Shown here in pieces: positions 1 through 5,007 of a DNA stretch of 5,007 nucleotides; positions within the stretch are counted from its first letter, which is position 1, and the number at the start of each line of letters is the position of its first letter. Source of the DNA: Crocinitomicaceae bacterium (lineage in GTDB: Bacteria; Bacteroidota; Bacteroidia; Flavobacteriales_D; Parvicellaceae); the NCBI GenBank assembly GCA_002694645.1, contig NZMV01000068.1:2287-7293 (forward strand), read 5' to 3'. The notes below the pieces were generated by a model. The model saw nothing but the letters and a program-made list of their open reading frames with translations. It was not told the DNA's origin and made no database searches. The position numbers were made by a program, and so were the translations under genes.

Positions 1-183
1 GGTATGGCTAGGGTATTTGCCTATCTTATGGGGAATGACCTTGACAAAATAGAGGATGAAGCTATATTTAAAGACACTTCTGACACTATTAAAAACGCGC
101 TACAAAAAACATTTGAAACTAAAAACCAAAAAACGAGTATATCTAAAACCGCATTTGATATTGCGCTTAATCAGTTAGTCTAG
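1..183 (+). CDS. Glu/Leu/Phe/Val dehydrogenase family protein, C-terminal 60 residues (5' truncated)
   Basis: An open frame enters from the left edge and stops at TAG 181-183, giving 60 residues that begin GMARVFAYLM and end ALNQLV. This resembles the C-terminal tail I remember for a subgroup of NAD(P)-dependent amino-acid dehydrogenases in flavobacteria. In those proteins a Cys-Gly-Met-Ala-Arg-Val-Phe-Ala-Tyr stretch follows the Rossmann domain, then an acidic segment, then a helix with Thr-Ala-Phe-x-(Ile/Leu)-Ala-Leu near the end; here that is TAFDIALNQL. Such enzymes oxidatively deaminate an amino acid to the 2-oxo acid in the cytoplasm. The catalytic lysine and the nucleotide-binding motif lie outside the window, so substrate and cofactor cannot be judged. 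The next gene starts one base after the stop, so the two are probably co-transcribed. The family call rests on a short tail recalled from memory. Confidence 0.7.
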   Translation, partial: GMARVFAYLMGNDLDKIEDEAIFKDTSDTIKNALQKTFETKNQKTSISKTAFDIALNQLV

Positions 184-184
184 A

Positions 185-1534
185 ATGGAAACCATAATTG
201 TTATTGTATTTATTCTTGGGTATTTAGCTATCACATTAGAACATACCCTTAAAGTTGATAAGCTTGTTCCCGCACTACTAATGATGGCTATTGCATGGGC
301 TTGTATTGCCTTTGGTCTTCCAGAGCTAACCACCTGGTTTGATTCTTCTCATCACCAATTAGTAAACGGATTTTCTGATTTACCTCACGATTCGGATCAA
401 CACGGTCTATCCAAGATGCATTTCTTGGAAGAAACACTATTACACCACTTTGGAAAGACTTGTGAAATCCTTGTTTTTTTAATAGGTGCCATGACCATTG
501 TAGAAATTATTGATTATTTCAATGGCTTTGCTACGATAAAACAATTTATCAAAACAAATAAAAAAAGATCACTATTATGGATCATGTGTATTTTGGCTTT
601 TATTTTATCAGCCATCATTGATAATCTAACAGCTACAATAGTGTTAATCACTATCCTTAGAAAATTAATTGCTGAAAATAAAGATCGGATTTGGTTTGCT
701 GGACTTATTATCATTGCTGCAAATGCAGGTGGTGCATGGTCACCCATTGGAGATGTTACTACTACCATGCTATGGATGGGAGAAAAAGTAACTACGGTTA
801 ATTTGATTAAACTACTCATCATTCCTTCTTTAATTTGTATGATAATCCCTACCACAATTGCTAGCTTTTTAAAACCATTTAACAGCACTTTTACTGCTCC
901 ACCATCTGCAGAAAATAAGAGTAAATATGGCTCTTCTATGCTATATATTGGTTTAACCTCGATTGTTTTTGTCCCTATTTTTAAAACCGTAACACATTTA
1001 CCACCCTATGTAGGAATGATGTTGTCATTATCGATAGTGGCCCTACTTGCTGAAATCTTTAATGCTAGACAAAGTACATCCAGTGAAGGTGGTCATGCCA
1101 ATAGCCCCATTTTTAAAGCTCTTTCGAAAATCGAAATGCCTTCAATTTTATTCTTTCTAGGCATACTTATGACCGTGGCAGCCCTGGAGTCATTAGGGCT
1201 GATTTTCATGTTTGGACAAGATGTCCAGCAAGCTATTTCCACAGATCTATTCGTCATTCTATTAGGAGCTGGATCTGCTGTTATAGATAATGTACCGTTA
1301 GTCGCAGCAAGCATGGGTATGTTTGATCTACCGATTGATAGTACCACATGGCACTTCATTGCTTATGCAGCTGGAACTGGTGGAAGTATGTTAATTATTG
1401 GTTCTGCTGCAGGAGTTGTTGCTATGGGTATGGAAAAAATCTCCTTTTTTTGGTACTTAAGAAAGATGGGATGGTTAGCTATGATTGGATACTTAACAGG
1501 CGCTGGTTCATTTCTATTATTTAGCGTAGCGTAA
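185..1534 (+). CDS. nhaD: NhaD-type sodium:proton antiporter
   Basis: This 449-residue, very hydrophobic protein has about 11-13 predicted membrane segments. Members of the NhaD family, within the ion-transporter superfamily, expel Na+ (or Li+) in exchange for H+ at the inner membrane. Visible family marks are SAIIDNLTATIV (residues 142-153), ANAGGAWSPIGDVTTTMLW (179-197), GSAVIDNVPLVAA (363-375) and GTGGSMLIIGSAAG (397-410). The two Ile-Asp-Asn motifs, one per half (Asp146 and Asp368), fit the inverted-repeat architecture of the superfamily and are likely ion-site residues. GAMTIVEIID (101-110) is also typical. The loop at residues 56-88 between the second and third helices is unusually His-rich. 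The ATG at 185 lies one base after the upstream stop, with no clear Shine-Dalgarno; the first helix starts at once, so the start looks right. It sits directly upstream of the TonB-energising genes, separated by 42 bases. Confidence 0.9.
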   Translation: METIIVIVFILGYLAITLEHTLKVDKLVPALLMMAIAWACIAFGLPELTTWFDSSHHQLVNGFSDLPHDSDQHGLSKMHFLEETLLHHFGKTCEILVFLIGAMTIVEIIDYFNGFATIKQFIKTNKKRSLLWIMCILAFILSAIIDNLTATIVLITILRKLIAENKDRIWFAGLIIIAANAGGAWSPIGDVTTTMLWMGEKVTTVNLIKLLIIPSLICMIIPTTIASFLKPFNSTFTAPPSAENKSKYGSSMLYIGLTSIVFVPIFKTVTHLPPYVGMMLSLSIVALLAEIFNARQSTSSEGGHANSPIFKALSKIEMPSILFFLGILMTVAALESLGLIFMFGQDVQQAISTDLFVILLGAGSAVIDNVPLVAASMGMFDLPIDSTTWHFIAYAAGTGGSMLIIGSAAGVVAMGMEKISFFWYLRKMGWLAMIGYLTGAGSFLLFSVA

Positions 1535-1548
1535 TTCGTATTCAAAAA

Positions 1549-1574
1549 ATAGTACTTTCATAGCAAAATACTAT
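1549..1574. repeat. Imperfect inverted repeat in the nhaD–exbB gap
   Basis: The arms ATAGTACTTT (1549-1558) and AAAATACTAT (1565-1574) are reverse complements except for one position, and they flank the 6-base spacer CATAGC. The element fills most of the 42-base gap and ends two bases before the exbB ATG at 1577. It is AT-rich and has no following T-run on the + strand, so it does not look like a strong intrinsic terminator. It could be an operator, a weak hairpin that affects exbB translation, an RNA-processing site, or chance in AT-rich DNA. I saw no convincing flavobacterial promoter (TTG plus TAnnTTTG) around it. Confidence 0.4.
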
Positions 1575-1576
1575 AC

Positions 1577-2317
1577 ATGAATTTAAATTTCCTACCTATG
1601 TTCTTTTCTATTCAAGAAAGTTCATCTGATATTCTAGAAGAAGCTACTTCAATTATTGAAACTGAACAAATCTCCATGTGGCAATTGATCTGGGGGTACG
1701 ACTCCATGACAGGCGATTACAGCATTACAAGCTTAGTCGTGATGTCTCTTCTTTTTCTATTTTCATTTATTGCAATTTATGTTTTCATTGAACGATTTAT
1801 GGCTGTGCAACGCGCTTTGAAAGGAGAAAAAGATTTTATGCAAAAAATTACGGGATTCGTCAAAGCTGGAAATTTAAATGAAGCTAAAGATCATTGTAAA
1901 TCATCTGATAATCCTATTGCTAGGATGATTGAGAAAGGAATTAGTAGAGTGGGTAGACCCATGAAAGACATTACCACTTCCATTGAAAATGTGGGTAAAT
2001 TAGAAATTTCAAGACTTGAAAGAAGATTATCCATGTTAGCTACCATTTCAGGTGTAGCACCCATGCTAGGGTTTTTAGGTACTGTTCTTGGTATGGTAAA
2101 AGTTTTTCAGAACATGTCAAAAGAAAAAACATTTGAAATTGCCAGTTTGTCTGGTGGAATTATGGAAGCTATGATTACTACCGTTGGGGGATTAATTGTA
2201 GGTATAGTTGCTTATGTAGCTTACAATTACCTTGTAAGTAAGGTGGAGAAGGTGATTCATAATATGGAAGGGGCATCCATTGAGTTCATTGATATTCTGG
2301 AAGCTCCAGGCAAATAA
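1577..2317 (+). CDS. exbB: MotA/TolQ/ExbB proton channel family protein (ExbB)
   Basis: This 246-residue protein is an inner-membrane subunit of the ion-driven motor that energises TonB. Three membrane segments are visible: about residues 50-71, 152-176 and 195-220, with a large cytoplasmic loop between the first two, as in ExbB. The family core is clear: APMLGFLGTVLGMVKVF (161-177), then LSGGIMEAMITTVGGL (191-206). By alignment with Escherichia coli ExbB (GTVWG, AEALLATAIGL), Thr169, Glu197 and Thr202 match the pore-lining Thr148, Glu176 and Thr181, so proton conduction is likely. An acidic N-terminal segment (residues 14-30) precedes the first helix. The frame upstream of the ATG at 1577 closes at a TAG at 1550 with no other start between; Met8 (1598) is a possible later start. 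exbD begins three bases after the stop. The ExbD and TonB neighbours favour ExbB over TolQ or MotA. Confidence 0.93.
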   Translation: MNLNFLPMFFSIQESSSDILEEATSIIETEQISMWQLIWGYDSMTGDYSITSLVVMSLLFLFSFIAIYVFIERFMAVQRALKGEKDFMQKITGFVKAGNLNEAKDHCKSSDNPIARMIEKGISRVGRPMKDITTSIENVGKLEISRLERRLSMLATISGVAPMLGFLGTVLGMVKVFQNMSKEKTFEIASLSGGIMEAMITTVGGLIVGIVAYVAYNYLVSKVEKVIHNMEGASIEFIDILEAPGK

Positions 2318-2320
2318 TCT

Positions 2321-2710
2321 ATGGATTTTAGATCAGGTAATAAAATCAAAATTGAAGGAGGTATGTCATCAATGACTGATCTTGTTTTTCTCCTTTTGAT
2401 TTTTTTCATTGTGATTTCTACTATGATAACTGCAGGAATAAATATCGATGTTCCTAAAAATGGTGGCAAGTCGTCCAATAAGAAAATCCTGAGCATTAAT
2501 ATTAATGACAAAAATGAATACTTCATTAATAAGAAAAAAACAGCCATAACTAGTGAAGACATAGAAGCTGTTATTTTGAAAAATATTGGAAATGACAGCA
2601 TCATTTCACTGTATGGGAGTGAAGAAAGTTCTTGGGAAGCCACTGTATATGTTATTGATATTGCCAAACAAAACAACTTTAAAATTTCATTGAACGGAAA
2701 TAGAAAATGA
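2321..2710 (+). CDS. exbD: ExbD/TolR family biopolymer transport protein, first copy
   Basis: This 129-residue protein has the ExbD layout: a short cytoplasmic tail, one membrane helix (about 21-40) and a periplasmic domain. The helix starts right after SSMTD, placing Asp20 where E. coli ExbD has its essential intramembrane Asp25, the residue thought to be protonated as protons pass through ExbB. The region after the helix is strongly basic: eight Lys against three acidic residues in positions 41-73. The end of the domain has an AKQNNFKISL strand like other ExbD proteins. The gene starts three bases after exbB and its last four bases (ATGA) overlap the start of the second exbD, so translation is probably coupled. 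The N-terminal 31-residue block (4-34) matches that of the second copy at 28 positions, while the periplasmic parts differ greatly. ExbD is preferred over TolR because tonB follows. Confidence 0.9.
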   Translation: MDFRSGNKIKIEGGMSSMTDLVFLLLIFFIVISTMITAGINIDVPKNGGKSSNKKILSININDKNEYFINKKKTAITSEDIEAVILKNIGNDSIISLYGSEESSWEATVYVIDIAKQNNFKISLNGNRK

Positions 2711-3093
2711 GGTCTTCCAATAAAATAAAAGTAGAAGGAGGGATGTCATCCATGACAGATCTTGTATTCCTCTTATTAATATTCTTCATTATCATCTCTA
2801 CTTTCGTCAACACATCTCACCAAATTCAGCTGCCAGATGGTAGTGGTGACCCATCATTAACCTCACCAGTTAAAGTGTATGTAAATGCGGAAAATCAGTT
2901 CTTTATTAACAGCAATGAAGAACCTATTCAGGTGTATAATGTAGAACGTGAAATAATGAATCTTATTGGAGAAAATAAGGCTATTGAATTATTGGCTGAC
3001 AAAGAGACTCATCGTGCTTCAGCTTACGAAATAATTAGAATAGCAAAACAAAATGCCCTGAAAGTCGTTGTTAAAACTAAAGGCGGTAAATAA
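2707..3093 (+). CDS. exbD: ExbD/TolR family biopolymer transport protein, second copy
   Basis: This 128-residue paralogue of the preceding gene has the same architecture: cytoplasmic tail, EGGMSSMTD motif, one membrane helix (about 19-38) and a periplasmic domain. Asp18 matches the essential intramembrane aspartate of ExbD. Unlike the first copy, the segment after the helix is acidic: five Asp/Glu against one Lys in residues 39-72. The domain ends with RIAKQNALKVVVKTKGGK, a typical ExbD final strand. Its ATG overlaps the previous stop as ATGA, and the preferred tonB start lies one base past its stop. ExbD dimers sit inside an ExbB pentamer in E. coli; here the two ExbDs may form a mixed dimer or alternative motors. 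Both copies are intact and neither is degenerating. Confidence 0.9.
   Translation: MRSSNKIKVEGGMSSMTDLVFLLLIFFIIISTFVNTSHQIQLPDGSGDPSLTSPVKVYVNAENQFFINSNEEPIQVYNVEREIMNLIGENKAIELLADKETHRASAYEIIRIAKQNALKVVVKTKGGK
3079..3086 (+). promoter_or_regulatory. Possible ribosome binding site for tonB (supports the TTG start at 3095)
   Basis: The purine-rich AAAGGCGG lies in the last codons of the second exbD, eight bases before an in-frame TTG at 3095. It resembles a Shine-Dalgarno with one mismatch. Because flavobacteria rely little on Shine-Dalgarno pairing and the same bases encode the end of ExbD, this is weak evidence, but it fits the short one-base gap between the genes. Confidence 0.3.
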
Positions 3094-3094
3094 A

Positions 3095-3823
3095 TTGGAT
3101 CTCGTAAGAAAAAAAGATAATCGAACTGGCATCATCATAAGTGTGGGTATACACCTCTCTTTACTACTTCTTGTGTTTTTGAGCAAGGGTTGTGTTGAAC
3201 TGCAAAATCCACCTCAATTCACATTGGAAGAGGTAGTTGTGCTAGACTTTTCTGAAAAAGGTGGTGGAAGTCCGGGAAGTTCATCTCCACAACAACCTCA
3301 ACCCGTAGTTAAAGATCCAGCTCCCCAAGAAGTTACTCAGGAAGAGTCGCCCGTGGTAACCCCAACTAGCAGCAACACTCAAAATGCAACCAGCGAAGAA
3401 ACTACTGCTGAACCTGAGCCGCAACAGCCCAAAAACGATTTTAGTAACCTATTTGGACAAGGCTCTGGAAGCAGTCAAGGAGGTAATGGACAAGGTGAAG
3501 GTACTGGAATTGGGACAGGAAGCGGACCAGATACTGGTGGTGGTATGGGTGATGGAAAAGGAAGGCAGGTTATAGGAAATCCAGAACTGGATAATCCGAA
3601 AAGTTGGGAAGGGTTTGTGATGGTTCAGTTTATTATTGACGCTAGCGGTAATGTTATAAGTACAAAGGTCTTAAAAGGGCACTCCAAAACAACCATCAAC
3701 TTAACCAGTAGCGATCAAGTTTTTATAGAAAATGACTGTAGAAAAAAATTCAAGTTTACTCCTACCTCTACAGGAAGTATTAAAGATAGACTCGTTAAAC
3801 GTATTCAATACATTAAAAAGTAA
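3095..3823 (+). CDS. tonB: Energy transducer TonB
   Basis: This 242-residue inner-membrane-anchored periplasmic protein passes ExbBD energy to outer-membrane TonB-dependent transporters. From the TTG at 3095 the layout is a basic cytoplasmic tail (1-11), a membrane helix (12-29), a Pro/Gln/Glu-rich spacer (about 59-114), a Gly-rich stretch (121-157) and a C-terminal TonB-like domain (about 157-242, containing WEGFVMVQFIIDASGNV and KFKFTP). The helix carries Ser16-x3-His20, the SxxxH motif needed for E. coli TonB to engage ExbBD, and even at the same numbers. No ATG fits the N-terminus. An upstream in-frame TTG at 3068 would add nine residues and overlap exbD by 26 bases, so 3095 is preferred; it lies one base after the exbD stop. 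Two cysteines (33 and 215) are both predicted to be periplasmic. The stop overlaps the folC ATG by one base. Confidence 0.87.
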   Translation: MDLVRKKDNRTGIIISVGIHLSLLLLVFLSKGCVELQNPPQFTLEEVVVLDFSEKGGGSPGSSSPQQPQPVVKDPAPQEVTQEESPVVTPTSSNTQNATSEETTAEPEPQQPKNDFSNLFGQGSGSSQGGNGQGEGTGIGTGSGPDTGGGMGDGKGRQVIGNPELDNPKSWEGFVMVQFIIDASGNVISTKVLKGHSKTTINLTSSDQVFIENDCRKKFKFTPTSTGSIKDRLVKRIQYIKK

Positions 3824-5007
3824 TGAAGACCTACGAAGAGGTCATCGACTTTTTATTCAAACAATTCCCATCTTACCAACAAAAAGGAGGAAGCGCATAT
3901 AAAATAGGACTAGATAATATCCAGGCTATTTGTAATGTCATTGGAAATCCTGAGAACAAGATCAAGACCATACATCTTGCAGGTACGAATGGTAAAGGTA
4001 CAGTTAGTAATTATCTAACTAACATTTACCAACAAAATGGTTACAAAGTAGGAACATTTACATCACCTCACCTTGTCGATTTTAGAGAACGTATTACCAT
4101 AAATGGAGAATGGATTCCCAAAAAAGATATCATTTATTTTTATGAGACATTTAAAAATGCCTTAAGCCAACTAGCACCTTCTTTTTTTGAATGGTCTACC
4201 GCTCTAGCATTACATTATTTTCATAAGGAGAATACAGATATCAATATCATTGAAACCGGTTTAGGTGGTAGATTAGATTCTACCAATGTCATACAACCCT
4301 TACTATCCATAATCACCACCATTGGATTAGATCACAAAGAATTTTTGGGGGATGACATAAAAAATATTGCACAAGAAAAAGCTGGTATTATCAAAGAGAA
4401 AACACCGGTATTATTGGGCCCTGACATAAAGGAAACATTACCAATTTTCGAAAGAATAAGTAAAGAAAAAGAGGCTCCTCTTTACCAAACAAAAGGTTCA
4501 ATAATTCAACAACTCGCCCTACCATCCTATTTACTTCATAACTGGAAGACAGCTCTTGAAGCCAGTTCTATTTTATATAAAAGCTTTCCTGTAAGTATTG
4601 AAGACAACCCTAAAAAGTATCTCACTATTAGAGGAAGGTGGCAAGTAGTACAAAATAAGCCGAAAATAGTTCTAGATGTGGGTCACAATGAACAAGGTGT
4701 TCATGCCATAGTAAATCAACTTGATAATGAGTCATATGATCATTTACATATCATGTTAGGTTTTTCTGCTGAAAAAGAAACGGAACGAATATTAGCGTTA
4801 TTTCCAAAAGATGCTACCTTCTACATCACAAAATCAACCAATGAAAGAAGTGCTGATCCCAAAATAATTGCAACCCATATTCGTGGTGAAAAAATAAATT
4901 GCTTTCTCGACTTTAAAGAAGCATTCCATACCATAAATAAGGCCGTGAAAAAAGATGATTTTGTATTGATATGTGGTAGTGTTTTTCTAGTAGGAGACAT
5001 CCTGCAG
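3823..5007 (+). CDS. folC: Bifunctional folylpolyglutamate synthase/dihydrofolate synthase (3' end beyond window)
   Basis: An open frame of 395 codons runs from the ATG at 3823 to the right edge. FolC is a cytoplasmic Mur-ligase-family enzyme that joins glutamate to dihydropteroate and then adds further glutamates to folates, using ATP. Motifs in order: P-loop HLAGTNGKGT (51-60), TSPHL (80-84), FFEWSTALA (121-129), ETGLGGRLDSTN (144-155), the GLDH motif (168-171), EKAGIIK (185-191, whose Lys186 fits the carbamylated lysine of the family), GRW (271-273), DVGHNEQG (285-292, usually DGAHN) and CGSVFLVGD (384-392). The last motif normally lies close to the C-terminus, so only a few residues should be missing. 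The start overlaps the tonB stop (TAATG), implying translational coupling. There is no Shine-Dalgarno. Whether it has the dihydrofolate synthase activity as well as the polyglutamylating one is inferred from its being the usual single bacterial FolC. Confidence 0.95.
   Translation, partial: MKTYEEVIDFLFKQFPSYQQKGGSAYKIGLDNIQAICNVIGNPENKIKTIHLAGTNGKGTVSNYLTNIYQQNGYKVGTFTSPHLVDFRERITINGEWIPKKDIIYFYETFKNALSQLAPSFFEWSTALALHYFHKENTDINIIETGLGGRLDSTNVIQPLLSIITTIGLDHKEFLGDDIKNIAQEKAGIIKEKTPVLLGPDIKETLPIFERISKEKEAPLYQTKGSIIQQLALPSYLLHNWKTALEASSILYKSFPVSIEDNPKKYLTIRGRWQVVQNKPKIVLDVGHNEQGVHAIVNQLDNESYDHLHIMLGFSAEKETERILALFPKDATFYITKSTNERSADPKIIATHIRGEKINCFLDFKEAFHTINKAVKKDDFVLICGSVFLVGDILQ

Noticed and set aside
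514..888. Minus-strand open frame of 124 codons inside nhaD
   Set aside because: It is opposite conserved NhaD membrane motifs, matches no family I recognise, and has no start context; it is a shadow of the coding strand.
1093..1545. Two minus-strand open frames (88 and 60 codons) opposite the 3' half of nhaD
   Set aside because: They lie wholly or mostly opposite the conserved NhaD C-terminal half and show no recognisable domain or start signal.
1480..1560. Flavobacterial promoter (TTG and TAnnTTTG) before exbB
   Set aside because: Near matches such as TACTTTCA at 1553-1560 differ at two positions and lack a TTG at the right distance upstream.
2257..2676. Minus-strand open frame of 139 codons opposite the exbB end and first exbD
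   Set aside because: Its hydrophobic stretches mirror the ExbD membrane helix codons; the + strand gene is certain.
3095..3193. TonB N-terminus as a lipoprotein signal (Leu-Ser-Lys-Gly-Cys)
   Set aside because: Lys at the -2 position does not fit a lipobox, and the SxxxH membrane anchor identifies the helix as the TonB anchor.
3384..3575. 63-codon + strand open frame inside tonB
   Set aside because: It is an alternative frame through the low-complexity Pro/Gly-rich linker of TonB, where stop codons are scarce by composition.
5002..5007. PstI-type hexamer CTGCAG exactly at the right edge
   Set aside because: It sits in frame within conserved FolC sequence and one such site is expected by chance, so nothing shows it is a cloning junction.

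Overview
The window is AT-rich and holds seven co-directional genes, all on the + strand, with almost no non-coding DNA (the largest gap is 42 bases). The gene content and protein styles point to a member of the Bacteroidota, most likely a flavobacterium. The clues are an ExbB–ExbD–ExbD–TonB set followed by folC, an NhaD-type antiporter, a Glu/Leu/Phe/Val-dehydrogenase C-terminus of the kind I recall beside these genes in that group, and A-rich rather than Shine-Dalgarno-rich start regions. The taxonomic call is an inference from memory, not a database match.

Layout: 1-183 is the 3' end of an amino-acid dehydrogenase-like gene. 185-1534 is nhaD, a Na+/H+ antiporter, one base downstream. A 42-base gap with an imperfect inverted repeat (1549-1574) follows. 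Next comes a TonB energising block: exbB (1577-2317), two tandem exbD paralogues (2321-2710 and 2707-3093) and tonB (best start a TTG at 3095, ending 3823). folC (3823-5007, running off the window) begins inside the tonB stop codon. From exbB to folC the junctions are +3, -4, +1 and -1 bases, which is a strong sign of one translationally coupled transcription unit. The only plausible place for an extra promoter or processing site is the gap before exbB.

How they fit together: ExbB forms the inner-membrane proton channel, the two ExbDs sit in it, and TonB carries the energy across the periplasm to outer-membrane TonB-dependent transporters. NhaD exchanges Na+ for H+ across the same membrane, so it and the ExbBD motor draw on the same ion gradients. 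FolC makes dihydrofolate and polyglutamated folates in the cytoplasm and probably shares the operon for expression rather than for function.

I see no mobile element, CRISPR, RNA gene or new defence or secretion system. The points most worth a second look are the asymmetry between the two ExbD copies, the NhaD–TonB linkage, the His-rich NhaD loop, and the inverted repeat before exbB.
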